From: CAYOXX01 sp964408025
GTDB taxonomy: Bacteria; Acidobacteriota; DATKUA01
DNA length: 26,526 nt
NCBI GenBank assembly: GCA_964408025.1
Contig: CAYOXX010000037.1
Coordinates: forward strand, 1-26,526
Direction: 5' to 3'
The first letter of the stretch is position 1, and every line of letters begins with the position of its first letter. A model generated the notes under the pieces. The model saw only the letters and a list, made by a program, of their open reading frames with translations. It ran no database searches and had not been told where the DNA came from. Positions 6,272-13,768 of the stretch are shown here, piece by piece. A program made the translations under genes and the position numbers.

Positions 6272-7831
6272 GTGGAATGGATACTGATAGCCGCCATCGT
6301 CCTGGCAGCCGCGGCCATGCTGGCAGGCTACTACGTCGTTCGCCGGCACACCGCCGCAAACGTCCTGGCTGCGGCCTCGAGGGAGGCCGAACGCAAGGTG
6401 CACGAGGCTGAGCTGCAGGCCGAGAACATCGTCAGGCGCGGAGAGCTGGAGGCCAAGGAGGAGCTGCTGGCCATCACCGCCGAGTTCGAGCGCAAGACGC
6501 AGAGCACGCGCAAGGAGCTGGCGTCCCAGGAGAAGAAGCTCGACAAGCGCGACGACCAGCTGGCGCGGCGCACCGAGAACCTCGATAAGCGCGAGGCGGA
6601 GCTGGAGCGCCGCAGCGAGAAGCTCGACGAGTCGGTGGCCCGGGCGCAGAAGCAGGAGCGGCGCCTCGAGGCGCTGGTGGACGAGCAGCAGGAGCAGCTG
6701 GAACGGATCTCCGGCATGAGCCCGCAGGACGCCAAGCGGGCGCTGATGAAGTCGATGGAGAACGAGGCCCGCAACGAGAGCGCCAAGCGCATCAGGCAGA
6801 TAGAGGAGCGGGCGCGCGAGACGGGTCTGGAGCGCTCCAAGAAGATCATCAGCACCGCCATCCAGCGCTGCGGCAGCGAGCACGTGCAGGAGACGGTCGT
6901 CTCGGTTGTCGACCTGCCGTCGGACGAGATGAAGGGCCGCATCATCGGCCGCGAGGGCCGCAACATCCGCGCCCTGGAGCAGGCCACCGGCATCGACCTG
7001 ATCATCGACGACACGCCGGAGGCGGTGATCCTCAGCGGCTTCGACCCCTACCGGCGCGAGGTGGCCCGCATCAGCATCGAGCGCCTGATCGCCGACGGCC
7101 GCATCCACCCGGCGCGCATCGAGGAGGTGGTCGAGAAGGTCCGCAAGGAGGTCGACCAGCAGATGCGCGAGGAGGGCGAGGCGATCTGCTTCGAGCTCGG
7201 TATCCCCGACCTGCACCCGGAGCTGGTCAAGCTGATCGGCAAGCTCAAGTTCCGCTCCAGCTACGGGCAGAACGTGCTCCACCACTCGCGCGAGGTCTCG
7301 ATACTGGCCGGTATGATGGCCGCGGAGTTGGGAGCCAACGCCCAGATCGCCAAGCGCGGCGGACTCCTGCACGACATCGGCAAGGCGGTCGACAAGGAGA
7401 CCGACGGCACCCATGTGCAGATCGGCGCCAAGCTGCTGAAGAAGTACGGCGAGAATCCCGAGGTGATCCACTGCCTCGAGGGCCACCACTTCGACGTCGA
7501 GCCGACGTCGGTCGAGGCGATCCTGGTGCAGTCCGCCGACACGCTCAGCGCCGCCCGCCCCGGCGCCCGCCGCGAGATCCTGGAGACCTACGTCAAGCGG
7601 TTGGAGAAGCTCGAGGAGATCGCCGACTCCTTCCAGGGCGTCGACAAGGCCTACGCCATCCAGGCCGGCCGCGAGGTGCGGATCATCGTGCAGAGCGAGA
7701 ACGTCGGCGACGAGGCCGCCGCCTGGCTCGCCAAGGACATCAGCCAGAGGATCGAGAACGAGCTCGAGTACCCGGGCGAGATCAAGGTCACCGTCATCCG
7801 CGAAACCCGCGCCATAGAGTACGCCCGCTAG
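6272..7831 (+). CDS. rny: ribonuclease Y
   Basis: Membrane-anchored endoribonuclease that starts mRNA decay in many bacteria without RNase E. The 519 residues are the family's usual length. One N-terminal membrane segment (about 3-23, WILIAAIVLAAAAMLAGYYV) is followed by a long charged coiled coil (about 35-200), a KH RNA-binding domain (GRIIGREGRN at 222-231) and an HD phosphohydrolase domain with HSREVSILAGMMAAELG and the His-Asp pair at 367-368 (LLHDIGKAVD). The C terminus IKVTVIRETRAIEYAR is complete. The GTG at 6272 is chosen for its ribosome site and correct membrane start. The TAG stop is part of the CTAG that borders a foldback element, so the element abuts the gene without truncating it. 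Confidence 0.97.
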   Translation: MEWILIAAIVLAAAAMLAGYYVVRRHTAANVLAAASREAERKVHEAELQAENIVRRGELEAKEELLAITAEFERKTQSTRKELASQEKKLDKRDDQLARRTENLDKREAELERRSEKLDESVARAQKQERRLEALVDEQQEQLERISGMSPQDAKRALMKSMENEARNESAKRIRQIEERARETGLERSKKIISTAIQRCGSEHVQETVVSVVDLPSDEMKGRIIGREGRNIRALEQATGIDLIIDDTPEAVILSGFDPYRREVARISIERLIADGRIHPARIEEVVEKVRKEVDQQMREEGEAICFELGIPDLHPELVKLIGKLKFRSSYGQNVLHHSREVSILAGMMAAELGANAQIAKRGGLLHDIGKAVDKETDGTHVQIGAKLLKKYGENPEVIHCLEGHHFDVEPTSVEAILVQSADTLSAARPGARREILETYVKRLEKLEEIADSFQGVDKAYAIQAGREVRIIVQSENVGDEAAAWLAKDISQRIENELEYPGEIKVTVIRETRAIEYAR

Positions 7832-8086
7832 CCCGCATATTGCACAAGATTCAGCAGTCCGGTGACCCCTTTCCCCGAATCTCTTTGTTGCGGCCGATTT
7901 TGGACCCTTGACGTGGCGCTAACCACGCCTGCGGGTCCCAAACCGCCCCCGCCGCGACCTTCGAGAAAATCGGCTCGCCGGTGACAATATGTAACCTCAC
8001 AGTCCTGTGGGGAGAGCGCCGGAAAGATCAACATATCAATCACTTAACACCAGAGCCCGTCAAAACTTGTGCAATATGCTGGCTAG
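7828..8086. mobile_element. non-autonomous foldback/MITE-like element with terminal inverted repeats
   Basis: 259 bp flanked by CTAG on both sides (7828-7831 and 8083-8086). Inside lie 17-bp terminal inverted repeats, CCCGCATATTGCACAAG (7832-7848) and CTTGTGCAATATGCTGG (8066-8082), with one mismatch. Further nested pairs occur inside: GCCGATTTT (7893-7901) with AAAATCGGC (7966-7974), TTTGGACCC (7899-7907) with GGGTCCCAAA (7933-7942), and CGTGG (7912-7916) with CCACG (7923-7927). No transposase is encoded. The palindromic CTAG may be a 4-bp target duplication, a pattern known in some insertion-sequence families (YTAR targets in part of IS5), but the parent family cannot be named. It lies between rny and the ABC genes and covers most of that 383-bp gap. 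Confidence 0.7.
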
Positions 8087-8154
8087 GCGGATACGCAGCC
8101 GGGCACGCAGGTTTCGAACCCATCGAATTTATCTCCGCATCGCACAGGCCGAGG

Positions 8155-8183
8155 TTGAAAACACTCAGGCCGGCGACTACACT
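8155..8183 (+). promoter_or_regulatory. promoter for the ABC exporter genes
   Basis: TTGAAA (8155-8160), 17 bases, TACACT (8178-8183). Transcription would start near 8190, giving a leader of about 25 bases. An imperfect inverted repeat, GGCCGAG (8149-8155) and CTCAGGCC (8165-8172), surrounds the -35 box and could be an operator; that part is speculative. Confidence 0.5.
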
Positions 8184-8214
8184 TATCCCGCCTCACCGAG
8201 CTCAGCGGACAGGA

Positions 8215-9156
8215 ATGGGAGCGATACTCACCGCCACAGGCCTTGTCAAGCACTTCGGCGACGTGCGCGCCGTCGACGGCGTCCACCTTCACGTACGGCG
8301 GGGCGAGATCTTCGGCCTCCTGGGTCCCAACGGCGCCGGCAAGACCACCACCATCAGGATTCTCTGCCAGGTCCTGCGGCCCGATGCCGGCTCGGTGACG
8401 GTCGATGGACTCGATCTGCGCAAGGACGGCACCGCGATCAAGCGCCTGATCGGCTTGGTGCCGCAGGAGATCGCCGTCTACAAGACGCTGACGGCCAGCG
8501 ATAACCTGGTCTTCTTCGGCCGCATCTACGGCCTCGGCGGGGCGGAGCTGCGCAAGCGGATCGACGAGGCGCTTGACATCGTCGGCCTGAAGAGCCACGC
8601 CGGGAGGACGGTGAAAACCTTCAGCAGCGGCATGACGCGGCGCCTCAACATCGCCGCCGGCCTCCTGCACCGGCCCAAGTTGCTCTTCCTCGACGAGCCG
8701 GCGGTCGGCGTCGATCCCCAGAGCCGCAACCACATCCTGGAGTCGATTCAGCGGCTCAACCGGGAGTTCGGGATCACCGTCCTCTACACCAGCCACTACA
8801 TGGAAGAGGTGGAGCAGATCTGCAAGCGGGCGGCAATCATCGACCACGGCAGGATCCTCGTCGACGATACCATCGAGCACCTGATCAGCCGCCACGGCGG
8901 CGGAGCGTTGCTTATCGTCCTCGATGCCGACGCCGAGGCCGCGGCCGCAGCCCTGGCGGAGCTGGAGGAGCTGGAGAAAGCGACGGCCGACGGCAACCGC
9001 CTCACGCTGCTGGTCGAAAATCCCCAGCGGTTTCTTCCGAAGATTCTGGATCGCCTCACAGGATTGGGAGCCAAAGTGGAGGACCTCGAGGTGCGCCGTT
9101 CCAACCTGGAGACCGTCTTCCTCAACCTCACCGGCAGGAGCTTGCGGGACGAATGA
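8215..9156 (+). CDS. ABC transporter ATP-binding protein (CcmA/NatA-type exporter)
   Basis: Cytoplasmic ATPase of an ABC-2 exporter. The 313 residues from ATG 8215 contain Walker A GPNGAGKT (37-44), the Q-loop in VPQEIAVYKTLTASDNL, a divergent signature FSSGM (136-140; usually LSGGQ), Walker B LLFLDEP (Asp160-Glu161) and the switch histidine in TSHYMEEVE. The C-terminal tail, with VEDLEVRRSNLETVFLNLTGRSLRDE, is typical of the drug/antibiotic export subgroup. Upstream in-frame starts would read through the foldback element and the promoter, so the ATG is preferred although its ribosome site is weak (GCGGACAGGA). It overlaps the permease gene by four bases. The substrate cannot be deduced. The pair separates rny from the YmdB-family gene, which are often neighbours. 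Confidence 0.93.
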   Translation: MGAILTATGLVKHFGDVRAVDGVHLHVRRGEIFGLLGPNGAGKTTTIRILCQVLRPDAGSVTVDGLDLRKDGTAIKRLIGLVPQEIAVYKTLTASDNLVFFGRIYGLGGAELRKRIDEALDIVGLKSHAGRTVKTFSSGMTRRLNIAAGLLHRPKLLFLDEPAVGVDPQSRNHILESIQRLNREFGITVLYTSHYMEEVEQICKRAAIIDHGRILVDDTIEHLISRHGGGALLIVLDADAEAAAAALAELEELEKATADGNRLTLLVENPQRFLPKILDRLTGLGAKVEDLEVRRSNLETVFLNLTGRSLRDE

Positions 9157-10442
9157 GAGCCTGGGCCATAGTCGTCAAGGAGTTGAAAGAGATCTTCCGC
9201 GACGTAGGCGGTCTGATCATGCTCTTCGTCGTGCCGATAGTGCTGCTCTTCGTCTTCAATTTCACCATGAGCGGGGCTTTCCAGGGCCCCGGCGAAAGGC
9301 CGTTCCGCGTTCCGGTTGCCAACCTCGATCGAGGCGACATCGGCGCGACTCTGGTCGAGCAGCTCGATAGCAGCGAATGGATCGCGGTCGAGAGCGAAAA
9401 TGCCGAGGGCGAGCCTCTCAGCGAAGAAGAAGCCGTGGCCACGGTGGAGGGGGGACGTCGCAACCAGGCGGTCGTCATCCCACCTGACTTCAGTGAAAAG
9501 ATCGCGGCCGGCGAGCGGGTCGACATAACCGTGGTCATCGACGGCGCCGTGCCGAGCCAGTACACCGGCCCGGTGATCGGCGCGCTGCAGGGGGCGATCT
9601 TCGGGGCCACCTTCGGCGAGCAGATGAGAGGCCAGTTTCCGGAGATGATGGACCGGCAAATCGACCGTTTTGAGGAAGATCAGGGGTTCACCATTCCTCC
9701 AAGCGTCCGCGAATCGCTGATATCGAGTGATTTTTATCAGCGCTATATCGCGGATTCTGACCTTTCGATGGAATTCAATGCCGATCCTGACGATCTGCTG
9801 GCCCAAATCGTGCGGGTGCAGCCCCCGTCGGTCGAGCGTGAGCAGTTCCCGACCGTCTATCAGCAGACGGCCAGCGGCTACGCCATCATGTTTGTCTTCT
9901 TCATCATCATGCACATCGGCAGCAGCTTCCTGCTGGAACAGCAGGGAGGCACGTTCCGCCGCCTGCTGGCCGCGCCGGTAGGCCGCTACACTATCCTGGT
10001 CGGCAAGCTCTTTCCCAACGTGATAGTCAATTTCTTGCAGGTGGCCATCATGTTCGGCGCCAGCATGCTTTTCTTCGGCATCGACCTCGGCAACTCGCCA
10101 CTGGGGATCTTCCTCATAACACTCTGCCTGTCGCTGAGCGCTTGCGGCTTGGGTCTGCTTATCGCGACGCTGTTCCGTACGCACACGCAGCTCAGCGGCA
10201 TGGGCGTGCTGATCGTCCTCACCACTTCTGCTCTCAGCGGCGCAATGGTCCCCAGGTTCATCATGGGCGAGTTCGTGCAGCAGGTCGGCCTCGTCTGCCC
10301 CCAGACGTGGGCGCTCATCGCTTACCAGGAGATCATGGTGCGCGGCAGGGGCCTCATCGATGTGCTGCCCCACTGCGGCATGCTGCTGGGCTTCGCCGCC
10401 ATTTTCTTGGTCGTCGCCCTCCTGCGCTTCCGCTTCGAGTAG
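9153..10442 (+). CDS. ABC-2 type transporter permease
   Basis: Membrane partner of the preceding ATPase. 429 residues. A first membrane helix (about 19-37, GGLIMLFVVPIVLLFVFNF) is followed by a large extracytoplasmic domain (about 40-240). Five further hydrophobic segments then occupy about 240-425: SGYAIMFVFFIIMHIGSSFLL, VIVNFLQVAIMFGASMLFFGI, LGIFLITLCLSLSACGLGLLI, MGVLIVLTTSALSGAMV and MLLGFAAIFLVVALLRF. The elbow after helix 2 contains EQQGGTFRRLLAAPVGRYTILVGKL, as in the ABC2_membrane families used for drug or polymer export. Six helices plus a big loop after helix 1 is the usual layout. Start ATG overlaps the ATPase stop (ATGA). After the stop lie 109 bases without a clear terminator. 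Confidence 0.92.
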   Translation: MRAWAIVVKELKEIFRDVGGLIMLFVVPIVLLFVFNFTMSGAFQGPGERPFRVPVANLDRGDIGATLVEQLDSSEWIAVESENAEGEPLSEEEAVATVEGGRRNQAVVIPPDFSEKIAAGERVDITVVIDGAVPSQYTGPVIGALQGAIFGATFGEQMRGQFPEMMDRQIDRFEEDQGFTIPPSVRESLISSDFYQRYIADSDLSMEFNADPDDLLAQIVRVQPPSVEREQFPTVYQQTASGYAIMFVFFIIMHIGSSFLLEQQGGTFRRLLAAPVGRYTILVGKLFPNVIVNFLQVAIMFGASMLFFGIDLGNSPLGIFLITLCLSLSACGLGLLIATLFRTHTQLSGMGVLIVLTTSALSGAMVPRFIMGEFVQQVGLVCPQTWALIAYQEIMVRGRGLIDVLPHCGMLLGFAAIFLVVALLRFRFE

Positions 10443-10551
10443 AGCGCTTTCCAAAGGCCTTGAATTGCTCTTGCCGCCCCTCCGGCCGCTTGGTTCGCTG
10501 TCTTTTTTATCACCGGTCCGTGTGATAGCCTGACCTCGTGGAGCTGGAAGA

Positions 10552-11331
10552 ATGAAGCTGCTGTTCATCGGCGACGTAAACGCGCGCCCGGGACGCGAGG
10601 CCCTGGCGGCGCTGCTGCCGGGGCTGCTGGAGGAGTACGGGCCGCAGCTGGTGATCGCCAACGGCGAGAACGCCGCCCACGGCCTCGGCATCACTCCCAG
10701 GATCGCCGACGAGATGTTCGGCCTCGGCGTCGACCTGATCACCGGCGGCAACCACCTCTTCGACCGCCGCGAGATCGTAGACTACCTGGCCGAGCAGCCG
10801 CGCCTGCTGCGCCCCGCCAACTACCCGCGCGGTGTCCCCGGATTCAGCGTTTTCGTCGGCGAGGCGGGCGGCGTGCCGTACCTGGCCACCACCCTGGCCG
10901 GGCGCATCTTCATGCCGCCGCTGGACTGCCCCTTCCGCACCCTGGACCGTCTGCTGGCTGACGAGGGCTCCGGTATCGCGGTAAGGATCGTCGACTTCCA
11001 CGCCGAGGCAACAAGCGAGAAGGTGGCCCTCGGCCTGCACGCCGACGGCCGCCTCAGCGCCCTGATCGGCACCCACACCCACGTGCAGACCGCCGACGAG
11101 CGGGTCCTGCCCGGAGGCACGGCCTGCATCACCGACGTCGGCATGACCGGCCCACACGACGGCGTCATCGGCGTGCGCGCCGACCTGATCCTGCAGCGCT
11201 TCCTGACCGGCCTGCCGGCGCGCTTCGAGCCTGCTGAGGGGGAGGTGATCCTGCACGCGGTGCTGGTCGACATCGACGAGGCCAGCGGCCGCGCCCGCTC
11301 CATCGAGAGGATACGGCGACGCCATGAGTGA
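10552..11331 (+). CDS. YmdB-family metallophosphoesterase (TIGR00282 type)
   Basis: Calcineurin-like phosphodiesterase; YmdB of Bacillus subtilis hydrolyses cyclic nucleotides and influences biofilm and RNA turnover. The 259 residues match the family length. Metal-site motifs are present in order: IGDVNARPGR (Asp8), IANGENAAHG (37-40), TGGNHLFD (65-71), DFHAEATSEK (148-157), GTHTHVQTAD (173-182) and the MTGPHDGVIG segment. Start ATG 10552 has GTGGAG at 10538-10543. rny and this family are frequently adjacent; here the ABC pair and the foldback element lie between them. The stop overlaps xseA by eight bases. The exact substrate in this organism is unknown. Confidence 0.93.
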   Translation: MKLLFIGDVNARPGREALAALLPGLLEEYGPQLVIANGENAAHGLGITPRIADEMFGLGVDLITGGNHLFDRREIVDYLAEQPRLLRPANYPRGVPGFSVFVGEAGGVPYLATTLAGRIFMPPLDCPFRTLDRLLADEGSGIAVRIVDFHAEATSEKVALGLHADGRLSALIGTHTHVQTADERVLPGGTACITDVGMTGPHDGVIGVRADLILQRFLTGLPARFEPAEGEVILHAVLVDIDEASGRARSIERIRRRHE

Positions 11332-12574
11332 CGCCGACCTGCTGTCCGGCTTCTCCCGGCGCGAGCTGCTCAGCGTCAGCGACGTCAACGCCATGGTGCG
11401 CACCGCCCTCGAGGGCGCCTTCGGCGAGCTCTGGGTCGAGGGCGAGATAAGCAACTACTCGCACGCCGCCTCCGGCCACCGCTACTTCACCCTCAAGGAC
11501 GATAAGAGCCAGATCCGCTGCGTGCTCTTCCGCGGCCGCGCGCAGTTCGTTCGCTTCGAGCCGGAGAACGGCATGCAGGTGGTCGTGCGCGCCGAGATCA
11601 CCGTCTACGCGCCGCGCGGCGAGTACCAGCTCAGCGTCGGGCTCATCGAGCCCGCCGGCGTCGGCGCCCTGCAGGTCGCCTTCGAGCAGCTGAAGCAGAA
11701 GCTGGAGGCTGAGGGGCTCTTCGACCCCGCGCGCAAGCGCGAGATGCCGGCGCTGCCGCAGCGCCTCGGCATCGTCACCTCGCCGAGCGGCGCCGCCGTC
11801 CGCGACATACTCACCGTGCTGCGCCGCCGCCACCCCAACATCCAGGTGACCATCTACCCCGCGCTCGTGCAGGGCGAGGAGGCGCCGCCGCAGATCGCCG
11901 AGGGTATCGCGACGCTGGACCGCCTGGGGCGCTTCGACGTCATCATCGTCAGCCGCGGCGGCGGCTCGATGGAGGACCTCTGGGCCTTCAACGACGAGCG
12001 GGTAGCCAGGGCGATAGCCGCCTGCGGCACGCCCGTCGTCAGCGCCGTCGGGCACGAAATAGATTTCACCATCGCCGACCTCGTCGCCGACGTGCGCGCT
12101 CCGACGCCGTCGGCCGCCGCGGAGATGGTGGTCGGCCGCAAGGACCAGCTGCTGGAGGCGGTCGCCGTTTTGCGCCGCCGCATCGCCACGGCAATCTCGG
12201 CCCGCGCCCGCCAAGTGCGTGCACTGCTGCAGGCCTCGTCGCCCGCCCGCCTGCTCGCCTCCGTCAGGGGGATATTCCAGACCGCCGGCCAGGGGAGCGA
12301 CGACCTCAACCGCCGCCTCGGCCTCGCCATCGCGTCGCTATCGGCGGCGCGCAGGCAGAGGTTCTCAGGCCTCGGCGGGCGGCTGGAGGCTCTCAGCCCT
12401 CTGCGCGCCCTGCGGCGCGGCTACTGCGTCGCCACCCGCGCCGGCCGCCGGAAGCCGCTGCACAGCGTCGAGGGGCTCTCGCGGGGCGACGCCCTCGACC
12501 TGCGCCTCAGCGACGGGCGCCTCGGGTGCAGCGTCGCCGAGGTCGAAAAGGAGGAGGAAGTTGACCGCGCCTGA
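11324..12574 (+). CDS. xseA: exodeoxyribonuclease VII large subunit
   Basis: Catalytic subunit of exonuclease VII, which degrades single-stranded DNA from both ends. 416 residues. An N-terminal OB fold (about 12-105) has LSVSDVNAMVRTALEGAFGELWVEGEISNY and SGHRYFTLKD. The catalytic domain carries LGIVTSPSGAAVRDI, LVQGEEAPPQI, DVIIVSRGGGSMEDLWAFNDE and VVSAVGHEIDFTIADLVAD...APTPSAAAE. A helical C-terminal region ends with SPLRALRRGYCVATR. The ATG at 11324 lies inside the end of the previous gene, so coupling is likely; a GAGAGG is 13 bases upstream. xseB follows with a 14-base overlap. Confidence 0.96.
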   Translation: MSDADLLSGFSRRELLSVSDVNAMVRTALEGAFGELWVEGEISNYSHAASGHRYFTLKDDKSQIRCVLFRGRAQFVRFEPENGMQVVVRAEITVYAPRGEYQLSVGLIEPAGVGALQVAFEQLKQKLEAEGLFDPARKREMPALPQRLGIVTSPSGAAVRDILTVLRRRHPNIQVTIYPALVQGEEAPPQIAEGIATLDRLGRFDVIIVSRGGGSMEDLWAFNDERVARAIAACGTPVVSAVGHEIDFTIADLVADVRAPTPSAAAEMVVGRKDQLLEAVAVLRRRIATAISARARQVRALLQASSPARLLASVRGIFQTAGQGSDDLNRRLGLAIASLSAARRQRFSGLGGRLEALSPLRALRRGYCVATRAGRRKPLHSVEGLSRGDALDLRLSDGRLGCSVAEVEKEEEVDRA

Positions 12575-12803
12575 GAAGGAGATGACCTTCGAGCTCGCCG
12601 TCAAGCGGCTCGAGGAGATCGTCGAGAAGCTGGAGGAGGGGCAAGCAGCCCTCGACGAATCGTTGCAGCTTTTCGAGGAGGGGGTTAAGTTAAGCCGCTT
12701 CTGCAACTCGAAGCTCGAGGAGATCGAGCGCAAGATCGAGATCCTCACCCGCGGTGAGGACGGCGAGCTTCGGCCCGAGCCGTTCGAAGAGGGCGAACAG
12801 TAG
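12561..12803 (+). CDS. xseB: exodeoxyribonuclease VII small subunit
   Basis: Small helical subunit that binds the long helix of XseA. 80 residues; the core FELAVKRLEEIVEKLEEGQAALDESLQLFEEGVKLSRFCNSKLEEIERKI is the complete family signature, followed by a short acidic tail. The TTG at 12561 is preferred because GGAGGAGG (12552-12559) precedes it closely; an ATG at 12582 is possible but its AAGGAG touches the codon. It overlaps the xseA 3' end in a different frame, a usual arrangement for keeping subunit synthesis coupled. Confidence 0.92.
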   Translation: MTAPEKEMTFELAVKRLEEIVEKLEEGQAALDESLQLFEEGVKLSRFCNSKLEEIERKIEILTRGEDGELRPEPFEEGEQ

Positions 12804-12813
12804 CCGGACAAAC

Positions 12814-12819
12814 GGGGAG
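12814..12819 (+). promoter_or_regulatory. Shine-Dalgarno that sets the ispA start
   Basis: GGGGAG is eight bases before GTG at 12828 but only two before an in-frame TTG at 12822. The GTG is therefore the better start. Confidence 0.6.
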
Positions 12820-12827
12820 AGTTGATC

Positions 12828-13721
12828 GTGCCCGCATTCGAACTGGAGAGCTATCTAAAGCTGAAGAGGCGGCTGGTGAACAACAGCCTGCCGAAACTGC
12901 TGGAAAGCGCCGGGAGCGGCGCGGAGGGGCTGTCCGAGGCGATCGCCTACAGCCTCCTGGGCGAGGGCAAACGGTTGCGGCCGATTCTGCTGATCGCCGC
13001 CCACGAGCTCTTCGCTCCCGCCAGCGTCTATGCCATAAACGCGGCCTGCGCCATAGAGATGCTGCACACCTTCAGCCTCATCCACGACGACCTCCCCAGC
13101 TTCGACGACGACAGCCTGCGCCGGGGTCGGCCGACCAGCCACGTCAAGTTCGGCGAGTGGATGGCGATTCTGGCCGGCGACGCTCTCAACACCATGGCTT
13201 TCAGTATCTTAGCCGGCGGCCCCGACGACGTACCGCCGGAGCTGAAGCTGGAGGCGCTGAGGATCGTGGCCGCCGCTGCGGGCGCCGCCGGCATGGCAGG
13301 CGGCCAGGCCCTGGACATGACCTACCAGGGACGGGAATGCACCGAGGAAGAGATCAAGACGATGCAGCGCCTCAAGACCGGGTCGCTGATCGCTGCCGCC
13401 ACCGAGACCGGTGCCCTCCTGGGCGGGGCGAGCCCCGAATCGCGCGAGCGCCTGCGCAATTTCGGACTCCTGCTCGGCCGGGCCTTCCAGATCCGTGACG
13501 ACATCCTCGACATCGAGGGCCGCGAGGAGGAGCTCGGCAAGGGATCGGGCAAGGACGTCGCCGCCGGCAAGGCGACACTGCCGGCGCTGCTCGGCTCCGA
13601 GATGGCCGGCCGGCGCGCCGACAAGTTAGTTGACGAGGCTGTATCTGTCCTCAGGGTGTTCAAGCGGAAGGCTGATCCGCTCGTCTCGATTGCCCGCTAC
13701 GTTGTTGCCCGCCGTCAATAA
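12828..13721 (+). CDS. ispA: polyprenyl (farnesyl/geranylgeranyl) diphosphate synthase
   Basis: Condenses IPP with allylic diphosphates to form C15 or C20 isoprenoid precursors in the cytoplasm. 297 residues from the GTG. It has GEGKRLRPILL, the first aspartate-rich motif DDLPSFD (87-93, with the two extra residues typical of bacterial FPP synthases), RRGRPTSHVKFGE, GGQALDM, LKTGSL and the second motif DDILD (224-228) followed by EELGKGSGKDVAAGKATLP. Product length is set by residues before the first motif (MLHTFSLIHDD); FPP or GGPP cannot be separated by eye. Its place before dxs, after xseAB, is the common bacterial order and links IPP supply to its use. Confidence 0.93.
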   Translation: MPAFELESYLKLKRRLVNNSLPKLLESAGSGAEGLSEAIAYSLLGEGKRLRPILLIAAHELFAPASVYAINAACAIEMLHTFSLIHDDLPSFDDDSLRRGRPTSHVKFGEWMAILAGDALNTMAFSILAGGPDDVPPELKLEALRIVAAAAGAAGMAGGQALDMTYQGRECTEEEIKTMQRLKTGSLIAAATETGALLGGASPESRERLRNFGLLLGRAFQIRDDILDIEGREEELGKGSGKDVAAGKATLPALLGSEMAGRRADKLVDEAVSVLRVFKRKADPLVSIARYVVARRQ

Positions 13722-13734
13722 TCGGAATATACTC
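13706..13734 (+). promoter_or_regulatory. promoter for dxs
   Basis: TTGCCC (13706-13711), 17 bases, TATACT (13729-13734), overlapping the end of ispA. The expected start near 13741 leaves a leader of about 28 bases. It would let dxs, the rate-limiting step, be driven separately from the upstream genes. Confidence 0.55.
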
Positions 13735-13768
13735 AATACTCGGCACGTTAGTAATTGGGGCGAAATCG

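Noticed and set aside
6233..7489. 418-codon antisense frame over rny
   Set aside because: Leucine/alanine/valine-rich mirror of the rny coiled coil, a usual artefact in GC-rich DNA.
8085..8150. tRNA-like T-arm on the - strand (GGGTTCGAAACC)
   Set aside because: The stem pairs poorly and no acceptor, D or anticodon arm can be built around it, so neither a tRNA nor a convincing attachment-site remnant.
7981..8214. N-terminal extension of the ABC ATPase gene
   Set aside because: It would be encoded by the foldback element and promoter region, and the family fold starts right at the ATG at 8215.
10443..10551. Terminator or promoter between the ABC permease and the YmdB-family gene
   Set aside because: A six-T run at 10503-10508 follows no convincing stem, and the candidate -10/-35 boxes are poor.
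8796..10751. 651-codon open frame on the - strand over the ABC permease
   Set aside because: Antisense to two well-supported genes with complete motifs; the translation has no recognisable domain or membrane pattern.
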